DNA from: Diorhabda sublineata | Taxonomy: Eukaryota > Arthropoda > Insecta > Coleoptera > Chrysomelidae | Assembly: GCF_026230105.1 (NCBI RefSeq) | Contig: NC_079477.1 | Location: forward strand, 18,481,001 to 18,545,000 | Direction: 5' to 3' | Length of the DNA stretch: 64,000 nt | The notes under the pieces: generated by a model | Databases searched by the model: none | The model's input: the letters and a program-made list of their open reading frames with translations, nothing else | Told to the model about the DNA's origin: nothing | Position numbers and translations under genes: made by a program | Shown here: positions 34,601 to 47,680 of the stretch, one piece after another | How the letters are laid out: each line of letters opens with the position of its first letter | Numbering within the stretch: position 1 is the stretch's first letter

Positions 34601-36325
34601 ATTGATTTCTGGATACGTAAATAATTTTAAAGTATATTTACCAAATTTTATGATAAAAACGCTGCTTCAACAATTTGTGGTATCACATTTTAATTATAAC
34701 AAAAAGCGAAGAATTTATTATTGTTGGGATTTAACTTAACAATCTGAACCTGACGAGGTATACACAAAGAATGTGTTTTATAAATTAAAATTATGAGCCG
34801 CATGTTTATTGTTAGCAAAAGAACTATTTTGCTGAAACCAAATATCCTTAAAGTTAACAAGAAGTGATGAAATTGTATTAAAAATTTAATTCCGTACAAA
34901 TGGTCATTTCCGGTTGACTTTTCATCAATCCAGAAAAGACCTATGATAGAGTCTCTTAAAATTCTCCTCCAAACGTAACAAGAATGCTCAGCTATTTACT
35001 TAGTCTAAACTCCAAAGAGTGAGATGCTAATCTTGTGGAATAGTTGAGTTAATTATGACTACAATGATTCGAGACATGTCAAAATGGATACAGAGTTCGA
35101 AATAATGAAGGTGTGGAAAAAATTGGGGTAAACGATTGCAAACATTTTATTATAATTTCTTACCAGTTTCAGTCTTTTGATTTCCCAAGTTAATAAGATC
35201 GTGTTTACGATGCCTAAGGATGGTGGAATAACTTCTTAGTTAAGACAGACCACGGACTATTTGAGACAAATAAAACCAAATATAATTAAAACAACTTCGC
35301 TAGTTTTCGGAGGTAATTATAGCTGAACCAACGGCTGTTTATGTACGGAACAAAAAGGAGATTCAGTCGGAATCAAACCACCTTTCTCAACCTAACTACG
35401 ATTATCTTCTTACATTAGAAAGCTGCAAGTTTTGTCATAAAACAATTTCGAACAATTAAAAATTCTTAATACATTTAGATAGTTAAATCAATACTGGTAG
35501 TGATAGATCCCCGTTGACTTTAGTTTTCTATTATATTGAAAATGTTTAAAGTAAGATTTGATCAATTTTATGAAGCTCTATTATAGGATCCTTGTCCTAT
35601 ACAGTGATTGGGATAAAGATAATGATGTTCGAGAAAGAGAAAGATATGCCCATTGCGATTATGTTTGAATAAGATTAGCATATGATTAATGATGATTTTA
35701 GATGGCCATCTGATATATTGTTATCTCTGCAAAGCTTGGAATGTTTCCAATAAAGTTGATGCGTATTGCGCACACGTGCTGGGTGAGTCCTGCAGCTACA
35801 TTTGGTATGGTGCTGGGTAAAAAATATCTCATTGAAAATGAACAAAGTAGGCAAAAAGATGAAAGGTCGGGAACAGTTGTGGATGTACCTCATCGAGGGC
35901 TATTTAGTCAATGAAAGAGTTCAATGGTTTACAGAGAAACCTCAGAAAAATTGTAACCGTTATAATGTGGTCTTCGCATATTCTTAAATATGTCAGGTAA
36001 AATTGGAGCATGAACATTGTGCTTGAGTTGCGATGAAGCGTGACAAAAAATCGCTGTATACTTTGCATTGAAAAAACTGATGCAAAGTCTTTATCTGAAA
36101 TCAGTATTGGTTGAAACGAAGTAAATTAAACCTTCTGAAAATGATACAATCACGGAAAAAATCATTCAATTTCAAAATTAATATGAATAATTTCAATCAA
36201 AATTCAGTTACTATTACGAGTGTTATTATTCGCTATATTGATGGTATGTTTCTCACACGAATTATTATTGAAATTTACTTCCAATAGTACTTTAATTTCC
36301 TATAACATCATTCATATTGTTTCAG
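34601..36325. other. No supported gene; faint retroelement traces
   Basis: Around 34920-34980 the + strand contains INPEKTYDRV, which resembles motif A of an RTE reverse transcriptase ('FIDLEKAYDRV'), but flanking motifs are missing. Overlapping frames at 35675-35893 (-) and 35802-35987 (+) are unidentified. A hydrophobic stretch LLFAILMVCFSHE at 36223-36260 (+) lies just upstream of the first ZP exon, but it has no upstream ATG and sits before a good splice acceptor. Confidence 0.35.
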
Positions 36326-36537
36326 TTTCCCCAAAAGTTAAATGTACTCCATCACAGATGCGCTTGGAAGTACCAATTTCTTCAACTACAATGTCGGTAT
36401 ATATTCAAGGTTTAAGAGATTATCCCGATCCGGCATGCAGACCTCATACCGACTCAACAGGATCCTTGGCCGTCCTTGAACTCGATTTACAGGATGTCTA
36501 CCGATGTGCTGTTACCAGAGCTATTAATAAACAAACG
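36326..36537 (+). CDS. ZP-domain gene, exon A (ZP-N region)
   Basis: The exon is bounded by a polypyrimidine acceptor (TATTGTTTCAG, ends 36325) and donor CG|GTAAGT (36538). It begins with the last two bases of a split codon and ends on a codon boundary. It encodes VSPKVKCTPSQMRLEVPIS, VYIQGLRDYPDPACRP, LAVLELDLQDVYRCAVTRA and INKQT. The cysteine spacing and the 'YPDpaCxP..Cgvtr' pattern are those of the ZP-N subdomain of insect apical extracellular-matrix ZP proteins, which polymerise in cuticle or luminal matrix. The product continues directly into GKQIYYQ in the exon at 39962. Exons for the signal peptide were not located. An unspliced reading starting at ATG 36241 is possible but less likely. 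Confidence 0.85.
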
Positions 36538-37425
36538 GTAAGTTGTATCCATTAGAATATGCATAAACAACCAATGAAGAATTGGGATCGTTATCAAAAA
36601 ACGATAAGCACTAATAACGTCATAAATTGGAAAATAAAAGAATGAAGTTTGATTGAAAAAGCTACGGTTAAGAACTTATTTTAATAAGAAAACCAAATAG
36701 GAATCTAGAATGTTTATAGATTGTGGAAATTTCGAGAGTATTTTGACGGAAGAGTGTCTCCACTCATCATTAAATACGTCCTGCGAATTTCCAATTATCT
36801 CAAACTATAAAAAAATATTCTTTGAAAATTTTCGCAACGTTTGCTTCTTCTATCATCAGATAAATATGAATCATAGTAATGCTCACAAATTCAAGATATT
36901 TATTCATTCTTCGGTAATTAAACAAATTTATCCTGAAATAAAATATAATCAATGTAGATTTTATAATTAAAATATTGAGTTGTAAGAATTTTCCAGCTCC
37001 CGATGTCCCATAATGTCTGAAAAATGACCAGAACAGAATTTTCCCCAAATTCCATCAGTAATTTTTTTGCAGCATGTGTTAAATAATAAAATATGTTATT
37101 ATGGATAAAATTGTAAAACATGATAAATTTTCTCTTTCATAATAATTGTTAATTCGTGCTCGTGCTAAAAGTTGCAGATGTGTAACATTTTACAACAATT
37201 TAAGAACGATCTGTATTCAGATTAAACATTCCTGTCAAGAACTTTGATAACCGCTAGCCTTCGGCGATGTTTCTCATATTACAGTAAGGTGAAACCTAAA
37301 TCTAAAACCCGTCCTTCTCACCAATCGTCGATGCTGCAGGTTTACTGGCACGCCGGCACTAGAAAATAATGCAGCCGCATCTCTGCCCGCTCCTTAATCT
37401 CTTCACTTAATATATTTTGTTTCAG

Positions 37426-37539
37426 AAAGCTCTGTTCAACCAAATGATAGTACACGTAACTAACCCGCGGGGACCCATATACGAAACTATTCCATTAAAA
37501 AATTTCAACCAAAGGCCAGCAGATGAAAAAAATCATTAA
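37426..37539 (+). CDS. Candidate alternative terminal exon of the ZP gene (speculative)
   Basis: A strong acceptor (TATATTTTGTTTCAG, ends 37425) is followed by a 37-codon frame and TAA. It is in phase with exon A, which ends on a codon boundary. It reads KALFNQMIVHVTNPRGPIYE then TIPLKNFNQRPADEKNH. It would give a truncated protein with only the ZP-N half. The main splice form must skip it, because exon B (39962) supplies the correct ZP continuation. It could equally be decayed transposon DNA with a chance acceptor. No polyadenylation signal was confirmed. Confidence 0.2.
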   Translation, partial: KALFNQMIVHVTNPRGPIYETIPLKNFNQRPADEKNH

Positions 37540-38849
37540 AAAAACCCTAACCTAATACCCCAATACCATCTATCTCCTCTTGAGTAAAGACTAAACACGG
37601 CAGGTACATGAAAATAAACAAGTAGATTTTTTTCAGAAACTAGTTTGAACAATTAAATAGAAAAACCGAAGCAAAATTTGGGTAAATAGGTTGCGAAATG
37701 TGCACGTAAATACATTGGAAAATAAGGCTTAATTAGCTACGATAAGTCATAAGCTTCTAGGTGAGTTCTCCGGGGTCAACCCCAAATTATCAAACATTTC
37801 TTTGGACTTTTTTTCTACTTCACCTATTTAAAAAATAATGTTGGTTGAGTTTTATCTTCGAGGATTAAAGAAGAATAATTTTTCAAGACAAGTGAAAGGA
37901 TAAGGATTTTATTAACCAATTCTGAGAAGTAAATCTTCCGTCAAACTGCCCTTCGTACCACTAATACGTCAATAGTGAAAAGTAAGGCAAAAACTGAAAA
38001 ACACGCAAAAACAGTCCATTATAAGTAATTTCATAGTAGTTACATAGTTAAATTGACTTTCGTTCCAATAGTGGAATATTTAAGACATTACTATATACAT
38101 ACATGGCATAGAAAACGATAACTTTGTTGTGAAAATAGCATACGATAATAATTATAAATCAACAATGGAATGAACAATGCGTAGGTAAAATTAGTATATT
38201 TTATGGCAAAAACGAAGGATACGAAATAAAAATGAAAGAATTACTTAAAATATCTGACAAATTGTATGATTTTTCAAACACTTGTATTAAAAGATATCTC
38301 AATTACGAATTCTGGGTAAGTTTCAAAATAAATTATTTATAAACGTTCGAAATATATTTGTCAACAATTTTTGAAATCATCCCCGAAAAGAGTCATAAAA
38401 TGTAAAAGTTATTGTATGTAAAGTTATTTTCACGAATTATGGAAAAACAGTAGATATTAAAGAAAAAAATTCCAATAACAATTGTGGATCGTTCAATTTG
38501 ACACATACATCATACATATTCAGAATATTCATGTTTTTAAAAAAAATATTTCAGCGAGATAGAATTTTTTAAAGTTGTAATTGCCACACCTTAAGCTCTA
38601 TCGACACAAAAATTTCAAATATAAGTAATAGTCAGAAAATTTCTGAAAACTATTTTTGTGGAAAATTCAATTTTACATCTTTCACTTGAAGTTATATTCT
38701 AACTCTTACCAGTTTTCCGAAATTCATGAGAAATGTTACTTGTGTCTATTACTACTTACCAATTGCTTCATTTTGGCATTAGTTATAAAAATCCTTTTTA
38801 TGTCAGTTGCATTAAAATGAAAAGACGCATTTCTAATTTGGTTGTACAA

Positions 38850-39570
38850 ATCGCCAAGCCTGACATAGTTGACATTTTTCTAAACCAAAATATTTCACGC
38901 AGAAGCATTCATCATTCTACAGCCGAATATGAAGAAGAAATACTATGTCTAACTTCCCAAAAAGTGGAAAACCAAGAATTTTTATCCGAGAAAAAATACA
39001 AAGACTGATAAGAAGAGAAAGAAACAAAATCGGAGTTTCCATAAAAAAACTAGCACGTGAACAGTTTCAAAGAGGGCTGTATTGATAAGAAAAGGTCTAG
39101 ACCAATGAAAAAGGCGAAATTATTCTAAATATACCACAAACCAATGAGAGAGTTATTGTTCTAGATGATGAAAAATACTTTATACCTACCAATTAAAAAA
39201 TCAAACGAAAAGATGGGCTAATATAAAAGATTGCCCTGATAATATAAAATATAATGCAATATAAAGAAAAAGCAGAATTTGCTGATAAATTTCTGGTTTC
39301 CTGTGCGACTTCGACAAGAGGGATATCCAGACCTTATGTACGTCGAGTAAGGGGGTAAGCTGTAGAATTTGAAAAGTATGTTAACAATTAACAGACTAAA
39401 TTAGTTCATTCGGTACATCAACATCATATCGGATAATATAATGTCTTGGTTGGACTCAACCCCCTGCCATGCAAATACAACTTAAAATTGGCTGTAAAAA
39501 ATAACATACCTCATATTCTAAATGGACAGTAAAAAATATAGCTAAATTTAGTAAATGACAGTTGAAGTCA
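38850..39570 (+). pseudogene. Tc1/mariner-superfamily transposase pseudogene in a ZP intron
   Basis: In shifting + strand frames: LIRRERNKIGVSIKKLARE with DKKRSRPMKKAK (second helix-turn-helix and linker), then NERVIVLDDEKYFT (first catalytic Asp in the 'VvxDDExYFTL' block). NIKDCPDNIKYN and an equivalent of 'KFxdKxLVxxAISxxGIS' follow, then YVRRVRG and a late 'HSVHQHH' block equivalent to 'fikkHHxxxnixFWPDLAxxHYA'. The third block with Glu/Asp is lost. It has the same orientation as the host gene and lies entirely within the intron. Confidence 0.65.
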
Positions 39571-39961
39571 ATGATAGTTTTCACGTCAAAAACAAATGGA
39601 AATAATAATATCTTCAGTGGACTATTCGACAATGCCTTATTTAATTACCTTATTCTATTGAAACCAATATACAGACTATTCAAGTTGAGTTGTTTGTTAA
39701 TATATTCTGCTAAAAAGTAACTATTACATGAAAAAGACCATTTCAACAAAAAAAAAATAGTCTCGTCCATTCTATTAATTGTGGATATAAATTTCAAGAA
39801 CGTCAAAAAACCAAAAGTATTATATTTACGATAAAAATTTAATTTGCTTTGAAATAAACTCACACTTGAAATTTTTTCGGGATTTGAGCCAACTTCAATG
39901 GACTTATGCTCGTACAGTCAAATTTACTGTTTGATGCTAATTTTTTTTTTTTTATTTTCAG

Positions 39962-40119
39962 GGTAAACAAATTTATTATCAAACACTGATCATAGAAAAT
40001 GCTGAGGAGGATGGACATGTTATTAAAGAAAATCTTCACGTCAAGTGCTCGATATTTTCGATCAAAAATCATACATTAACGAAAAGAAATGTTTTGCCTG
40101 CAGATTTCCAAGAACCAGA
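39962..40119 (+). CDS. ZP-domain gene, exon B
   Basis: The acceptor TTTTATTTTCAG ends at 39961 and donor GTGAGT starts at 40120. The exon holds 52 whole codons plus two bases (phase 0 in, phase 2 out). It encodes GKQIYYQTLIIENAEEDG, then NLHVKCSIFSIKNHTLTKRN and VLPADFQEP. 'INKQT' of exon A followed by GKQIYYQ gives the conserved ZP sequence 'xxxtGkxxyyxxxii', and the single Cys in HVKC is a ZP-N disulphide cysteine. Codon use and lack of stops contrast with the surrounding intron. Confidence 0.9.
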
Positions 40120-42529
40120 GTGAGTAAAGTCTACGTATATCGTCAAAAATCATATTGATTAGAACATATTAACTGCAATAGATCGAAAAATTTAAATAAA
40201 TATGTTTAGAGAGGTTTCTTCTGAGATGAGATTAATAAAAAAATAGCTAATTGATTGATTGGACCGCAATGTGAAGTTGGAAGTTTTCACCGTTTCCACT
40301 GTCACTTTGAAACCATTATCAAAGGAGATATTATTCGTTAAGCAAGCTAGAAAGAGGACCTATTCCATGAGTGTGCGTTTTTCTTTTTCTTTAATTCATT
40401 AGACCTATTTATATACGATGATCCATTCCTTATTCTGCATTTTAGTCTCCATATAGTAATAGTTCTATCAGTACTTATCTGGGAAAAATATGAAAAACAT
40501 TTTGTCTTGTTTATACTGTGTTAAAAAACGATTATAAAAGTTTTGTTTTACTTGTATGTAGGTCTTAACATTCACTGTAGGTACCAATCGTGCAGAAAAT
40601 TTTCTCAACTTCGTTTGTGTATTATAATTTATCTAATAAGTCGACCTTGCAAGTGAGAATAATATATTGCAGGCATTTCCCAATTATATAACTACCCTGA
40701 AAAAAAGTTACAACTGTATCAACCATACTAATATGGTACGATTTAATGCTCATGTGATTGATGATATATTAATTGATGAAATAATGGAAGTTGCCAGTGT
40801 CAAATTATATTATGTTAGGGACCGCAATTAAGACAAGAAATCAAAAGTCCTATCTTCTAAAAAATCCATTAAGAAACTTAAAAGTGATCCTATTTATCAC
40901 CATCATCAAAAAGATATAAAAAAGGTGATTGTTGTTAATTTGAAAGTTGCTTTTTTAATAATATGAATTTGTTTTTATGAAAATATAAATATTAAGGTAT
41001 AATTAATTTTTCATAAAATTTTTAATTCATTTGGTTCAAAGAACAATCTTCATAATAACAATATGGATATATTTAGTTATTCGAAAGCTCGAAAGGCATA
41101 TTAAAACTAGTACATTTTGGTAGCGTCCTATTTATACTCCTTCGCCATATCTAACATCAGTTAGTCCTAAACTTCTAACGATATATTATAAAAATTGAAA
41201 ACAAAAAAAAAGCATCTTAAAATCAATTCAATTTTTAGTACCATCAACAAATAAATTATCCACCATCAAATTCAAATTGTAACAAAAAATTTATTGGTCA
41301 TTCTAAAAGGCTCCTAATATTTATATAAATCTACCAGAGTATTAACAACATATGATAATTGTTTTCAAAAACAACATATATTGCCCAGTGAATCGAAAAA
41401 GAAACTAATTTGAATTACAAAATCTATAATTATGTCGTCGGTAATTCTGAAAAATTATGTATACGAATTCAACATCTATGTAAATTTACAATTATTTACT
41501 ACTACTATTTACTATTTAAAAAATAATTTTTCATTTCATTGACACAATTTCAATCAATTATCCAAAGTACTTCTCATTTTTCAACATTTTTTCTATATAT
41601 ACAATGCTCTTATTTTTACTTAGTAAAATTCATGTGGAAGTCAGAATAAATTTTCCGTCTTAAATCTCAATCTAACAACATGCTTCCCAGTGGTGTTAAC
41701 TTTAAAAATTCTAATTCCTTCTATTAAAAATCTCATTGTAAATACTTGATCTACACAATCATAAAATGTATTAGGAGACGCGGAAAATTCTATCTTATAA
41801 TCAATATTATAATTTACATAAAACAGCTCAAACAATTAATGTACAATATATTGAAGACATGAGCATTAAATGTTAACCAATCACTTCTAATTGTAAACTT
41901 AAATATAAAAATGTCTTTAGCTTTAGTTACTTGATTGAATATAAGTACATAACTTTTTACCGGTATGTTTATCTAATAATTTGAACTATTAGACAAGACA
42001 GTTATTGTGTGATTCAATTCAACAGTGATTCGATTTCATTAATCAGATCCTGGAGGAGCATTCTTCAAATTTACAAAAGTTATATATACAGAAATGAGGA
42101 CAAATCCATTTAAAACGAATAAGAGGGACATCATCCCAGATAAATAGATTTCAAATACAAATTCCTCCAAGAATTATAGATTAGGAGAAAATTAGATTTT
42201 AGTGTGATAACGATCGATAACCCCGTTGTGAACATTTTTTGATAAATTTATCAACAAAAATTGTAGGCAACGACATGCAGCTCGTTCGGAAGTTCGGAAA
42301 ATACCGCGATATCTGGTAGCTCGTAGCCGTGTGACAAGTTTATATAATTTTTCTGCTTCAGGTACCCTGTACATTTCATTCGAATGGCGCTAGTTGATTT
42401 TGGAGGACTACTTTCAGTTTTTCATTGGGTATCTTGCTTATGCGATAGATAATATAATCGATACTTTTCTTGATTTATTATGGACCTTTCCACGATTTTT
42501 TTAATTTTGGAGAAAATCCCTTTCTCCTC

Positions 42530-43300
42530 GTCCGTCTTAAAAATCGCCGTCTGTGACCGTGTTTGCTTCACTCCAGATTACCTCTCGATGGACTTCGACT
42601 TTGTTGCAGTGAGAGTAGTCTGCTGGGCATGATCGTCAAAATAAGGAGTCGAAATTTCGATGGCTTACACCGGCTCGAAAATTGAGTGTTACATTGTCAG
42701 TTGGGATAAGGAACTTCCTTCTAGTATTTCCGATCTGGTTTTGAGAGAATTTACTGAAGTATCCCAGCACTCTTTCTTGCCCTCCTTGGATCTATGAGAG
42801 CACTTCTCCATCCCTACATTGCTTGTAACCGTGCTGAGAATGAAGTTCCCCTTTGGTAATGTATAAACCAATATCGGTGCCGGGGTTGAATGTTTCTTCT
42901 GCCGTTCGACAGTCTTCATCACAGTTAAAAGCTCTTGCTTCTTCTGAAGTTGAGTTAATCTCTAATATCTAATATCTCCAACTTTCTGATGTTTATCAGG
43001 AGGTGGTGAAAATTTTCTCTGATTCCGCTTAGAATCCTTCATTGCTCACTATATGGCCTAGATAGTTGATCCAGTTTTGGAATAACTGATACTTCTTTGG
43101 GTTTAGCATGAGCTGGGCAGCTTGAAGTCGCGGGCACGTTACATAGCTCTAATAGCATGGCGTTGAATTGTCATAGTCCAGATTCGGTAGTAAAATTAGT
43201 CTTCTACTTATCTTCTGGGACCATCTCTACTTGCCGATATCCAGACTTCAGATCTAAGGTAAAAAACAGCTTGCTTCAACGCTTCAAGCCAACGTGAACT
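42530..43300 (-). pseudogene. Ty3/gypsy pol fragment (reverse transcriptase to RNase H), antisense in a ZP intron
   Basis: The minus strand from about 43280 reads KLFFTLDLKSGYRQVEMVPE, the 'FStlDLksGYwQvpm' block with motif A Asp. It continues with KTNFTTESGL and FNAMLLELCNVPAT. A deletion then removes the YLDD box and the frame resumes with a shifted LQAAQLMLNPKK block and an 'LGHIVSNEGF'-like segment. The frame at 42922-42689 reads APILVYTLPKGNFILSTVTS and NVGM, the RNase H start with 'DxDAS' degraded. The family is the same as at 21480-21895, judged by the shared LQAAQLMLNPKK block. No LTR or integrase was recognised. Confidence 0.75.
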
Positions 43301-44609
43301 GACTGTGACTAAGATAGCGAGTAACCAGTTGGATTGGTGATGGAACATGGTAGAGGTGATATTCCAAGATACTGGAATTCACATATTAATTTGAAGCTAT
43401 CCACCCTGTCATCAGTACCTAATAAAGATGGTCCCCTTTTATTTTCATATGAAGGGTTTAAATAAATTAAATAAGTAGGAGACAGTGTTTCTAAATTCAC
43501 CCCACGAATAGAAATAGTGTAAATAAATTTAAAAAATATTACAATATTTTTAAATGTTGAAGCATATTTAAATGTATATGTTATGGATAAATCGTTAACT
43601 TGGATAGCTATAAACTAGCAGAGTAATATATAAATTATTTAAACGTCTTGATATTTTGTTGGAAAATATTTTTTTAACTGAAATAGCTGCTAGTATTAGT
43701 TGTTTGTATACTATCCAGCTAGTTTACAAACTATACAACATGCTCTGCCAAAGTACAAACTACAAGAAAAGTATACTAATTAACCAGGGTTTTTAACCAC
43801 ATTAATTGGATAATTTTTCTAATAATGTATAATAACAACCTCGTTAGTTACAAATTTTGCTCTAACAAAAACTTCTAGGATAGTATTATTCAAATATGGT
43901 ACAAATATGAACTAATGACATTCCACATTTTATATATTCTGTATCGGTGGTCTTGATATTGGTTGAAGAGTGTGTACATAATGAAAAAAAGTGAGAATAA
44001 TATGCAAGCTAAAGATGAATCAATTCTGGTTATTAGTATTACTACTTCTCATTTTCTTAACTTCCCTTCCGTTTGTTCTAAAACTCTTGGTTGCCAATGT
44101 TTTATTCTATTCTTTTATGATTTTTTCATAATATTTGGAATTTTTAACTCACTTATTTCCATCTTTGAGTACTTTAGATTAACTTTTTTCTTCCTTCCTC
44201 TTGCAATATGAATATTGTATTTTCACCTATCTCTTATTTCTTATAAAACTTTTGGAAATATTTCAAAATTTCCCAAAGATTTTTCGTCTCAAATCATTCT
44301 TTTTCTTCTCACGATATAAGTTTAGATTTCCAATTCCACTTATTTTTTTCTAACACCCTTGGATTAACTTTAATGTTTCTTAAATGTTCTTTGCAGTGAT
44401 GTATACAAAAATAAATTAAGCTGAAATTATGAAAAATGATCATTGATCAGCAACTTATATTTGCAATAGTAGCTTAAAGTACAATACTATGTATGAACCA
44501 TGGCTCAGCGAATTATGATTGATGCTTAACAGCTAGCTATACATTCCCGCGGTAGTAGATTGAAGCATGAGTAATAGAGAGGATGTCTCGTAAATAATGT
44601 CGATTTCCA

Positions 44610-45235
44610 ATATTTACTTTGTTTATTAAATAATCACCATTCGTTGGGCTTAGATGCAAAAAAAAATTGTCGCACTGCATTTTTAACCTCTCCTTTGGAT
44701 TCATATTCAAATTTTTCCACGCGAGAATTTCTCCATAGATCTGAATAAATTGTAATCTGTCGGTGCAATATTCGGACTAAATGCTGGATTTCGTATAGGA
44801 GTCCAATACTACTAATTCGATATTACTGCGTGTCTTGTAGTTTTGTAAGAGAGCCCGCTTTCCGTTAACTAAACCTCGATATTTCTGCAATGAAATCTCA
44901 TACATTCACATCAGCTATCCACTATATACCTCAACATTCATAGTTTTACCACCTAGAATCAATTCGAAGTACAATAAACCTTTATAATTCTAGCAAGATA
45001 GTTTGATAATCGACGGGTGGTTATATTAGGTTGGTTTTCTACTGCTACCTTTGTAACCTCAATATCCTGTTTATATGTATGTATGGATTTGGGGTCTCGT
45101 ATACACTGCGACCTAAAGGATCTATTGGACCTCAATATACTACGTAGGTTGGAGACCTGAGGGCGCACTGTGTCTTCCTCCTCAATTTTACATAATATGT
45201 TAACTGCTGCCATGGCTGCTTTAAACTAAACTTCA
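44610..45235 (-). pseudogene. mariner relic with central deletion, antisense in a ZP intron
   Basis: The minus strand starts with ATG at 45213 and a frame containing KVAVENQPNITTRRLSNYLA, the second helix-turn-helix of mariner. It then jumps to the catalytic half in another frame: GLLYFELILGGKTMNVEVYS (like 'GvihyeflxpGxtInxexYc'), then IRNPAFSPNIAPTDYNLF, the 'PySPDLaPxDYxLF' block with Asn for the catalytic Asp. SMEKFSRGK and a C-terminal LSPTNGDYLI-type end follow. The first catalytic Asp block (DExW) and second Asp (HDNA) are deleted. It is related to the fuller copy at 59550-60503. Confidence 0.75.
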
Positions 45236-45603
45236 AAATATTTCTTTTTATCGCCTAGAATTGCACAACCAACAAGTGTGTATCTCGCAATCTCAAGAAT
45301 GTTTAGTCTTTATTTAAAGATAAATGTAAAACTGTACTAAAGTAGTTCATAACCTTCCTAACACTTTCTACCAATGACAAATTTGGAAAACTTAGTTTAA
45401 ATGATAAAGCTGGTGAGGAAACATTGTGTAATTAAATAAAATATCAATATTATTCAACTGAATTCTAATATCCTTATAATAACAGTTACACTTATCTGGA
45501 ATTATATTGCTCCTAAACAGTCGTTCAGTTTATTTAATGAAATCGTTCTAAATTTGATTGTATTGAATATCCTTCATCATTTCATACTCAATTTTTATTT
45601 TAG

Positions 45604-45840
45604 AGAAATAGAAATATTGACAACGAACGAAACAATTGGTAGAGCTCCGGAACCAATTTTAGGGGTAGGTGTAAGGCAGGCCGGTAAGTTGGTAACTGGA
45701 GAACTGAACGTATCACCTGGAACCCCCCTTCAAATGGAAATTTTCTTAGATAATGTATCAGCTAAAGTGTATGGACTTTTAGTTACACATATGCAAGTGA
45801 CTGATACAAAATCTCAAGAGGAAACAATTATTTATAACGG
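45604..45840 (+). CDS. ZP-domain gene, exon C (ZP-C region)
   Basis: The acceptor TTTTTATTTTAG ends at 45603 and donor GTAAGG starts at 45841. One base completes the split Glu codon from exon B. The exon then encodes EIEILTTNETIGRAPEPILG, VGVRQAGKLVTGELNVSPG, TPLQMEIFLDNVSAKVYGLL and THMQVTDTKSQEETIIYN, ending in two bases of a Gly codon. The pattern 'P.P.lgvgvrxxGxlvtGeLxVxpGTpLxMxifLD..SaxxYGl' followed by 'VTDT..qEEtIIxNG' is the ZP-C subdomain of insect cuticular ZP proteins. It has no stop, frameshift or missing key residue. Confidence 0.92.
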
Positions 45841-47680
45841 GTAAGGTACAATTTGATATATAAATGTTTGTTTATTAAACAGAGCAATTACCTTCACTAA
45901 AAATATCATAGGTATTAAATATATGTGATATTATGTAGTCTAGATAAAAATTTTGTAATAGTTGGTTCAAAGTATTCCAGATCAGACATGACGTCGAATT
46001 TTAGAGAAAAAATTTTAATTGTTAATTAAACATGGATATCCGGGACTGTTGTATACTGTATAATCATTTTTTATCATGTAAAACACTACTAAATATTTTC
46101 AATTCAGTTCTCTATACATGAAAAACATTAAAAAGTTCAAATTTTCCAAGACGAGACCTGCAGTTTGCATTAACACTAAGCTATCAGCGACATTGAATGT
46201 GTTTGTAGGCTATGGTAGAGGTCAAAAAGAAACAAACAAACCTGATACGATAATACCCTCCTCGATCTTTGTATAAGAGACGACGTGAAAGAAATTACCT
46301 TCCTGAAAACTACTTTGTCTCCCATATCCAACTTCTTCCCTCACAGCTCACAGAATTTTTGCGGTTTGTCTAAAACCTGATGAACAGGTTAATTGACAAA
46401 ATGGCCGTTAATACATTCCCACATAAAGCAGCTCACATTTAAGAATATCCTTACTCAAACCCTGCAGAGGAAGCGAATCCTGTATCAGCCAAAAATCAAT
46501 AACATTCTCAGCCTAAATAAAGCATCAATCACAATGAGCATCTTTTGTCTCGAGATCAGTTGGAAGTTAAGAGATAAGAATAAGCACGTGTTTACCACAG
46601 AGCCGGGTCTCCAGTTTAAGTTTAAGATGAACTTTTAATTTGTTTATCTAAATTATAACCGATTAGATTTGTATATCCAATGTATGATCTACTACAGTGA
46701 TGAAAATTCAATTATATATATTATAATTATAAATATAACTACGTTCTCAAAATCATTTTTCATTTTATAGTCTATTCTTATGAATGAGAGATTCATAAAA
46801 TTATGTAGTATTCGTAATCCATGAGAGTATCACTTTTTTTAGTAGAGTTAAAAATTTTTTCAAGTTATACCTCGAATATTTCCTGTCGAGATGTTGTAAT
46901 TCGATCACCCTCGATTTAGGAAAACAATTGCAATGTTAGCTCAACAATTTTAATTAGCATTATTAAGAAGTTGGAAAAATTACAAAAAATGAGAAATAAC
47001 AAATATCAGGCAAATACCAATTAAACCAAAGCTGTCGGAAATAATTACTACACTAATGATTCTAAAAACTATAATATAATAGCGATAATTACTACAAAAC
47101 CGATTATATAGGCCACGTAAAGTAAAATATTACCTGTAAAACGAAGAAGAAACAGTTCATAAGTTTTTCTTTTTTTTGGTTCAGGGGTTGGTTTAATCTA
47201 CTGAAGATTTTCTTTGGCGATTACTGTATCAATACTCTTGCCCATTCGGGTATCAGATTGCGGGCCAATGTGACTGCTTGCATCAGTCTCGCTAAGAGTT
47301 CTCCCTCGAGAAGACGTTTATCCGTTACATAATCAGCCACGAGATGCATCCAAATTCAAGGGGGTACTTGAATTCCGGTTGGGTAACACCCAGGAAGCAG
47401 ACAAATTCCAGTTCGGTTTTGGAAAATTTTATTTTTTCTAACTCGAAATGTGATTACCGACTTATAACTATAACTATAACGTAACTACTATGTTGAAGCG
47501 TAACTACCGTGTTACCTTAAACTTAATCCTGCACTTTATTTCTTCTCATCCGCCAAAACTGACCTTTCTTCACTAGTTCCTTCCTACCAAATTCCCTCAA
47601 CCAAACCTATCCATGCTCACAGCGCCGCAACCGTCCAAATAACTTCATATTGGAATGTGGTTCCATTTAATTGACGTATA

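Larger units (their letters stand above)
36538..39961 (+). other. ZP-gene intron between exons A and B (3.4 kb)
   Basis: The intron runs from GTAAGT to TTTTATTTTCAG with phase 0 at both sides. It contains a candidate alternative exon (37426-37539), a Tc1/mariner-type pseudogene (38850-39570), and a GC-richer patch at 37240-37410 that I could not identify. The remaining sequence is AT-rich with no gene. Confidence 0.75.
40120..45603 (+). other. ZP-gene intron between exons B and C (5.5 kb)
   Basis: This phase-2 intron holds an antisense Gypsy fragment (42530-43300), an antisense mariner relic (44610-45235) and long AT-rich stretches (40120-42370, 43500-44600). In those I found only short unrecognised frames, such as 41641-41835, 42192-42374, 43309-43500 and 43963-44211. 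Confidence 0.7.

Noticed and set aside
36220..36325. Upstream extension of ZP exon A with hydrophobic LLFAILMVC as a signal peptide
   Set aside because: There is no ATG upstream of the hydrophobic run. A good splice acceptor ends at 36325, and the sequence between is not ZP-like. It is kept only as an alternative.
36710..37121. Overlapping open frames on both strands in the ZP intron
   Set aside because: They are low-complexity AT-rich frames without splice-compatible context or known motifs.
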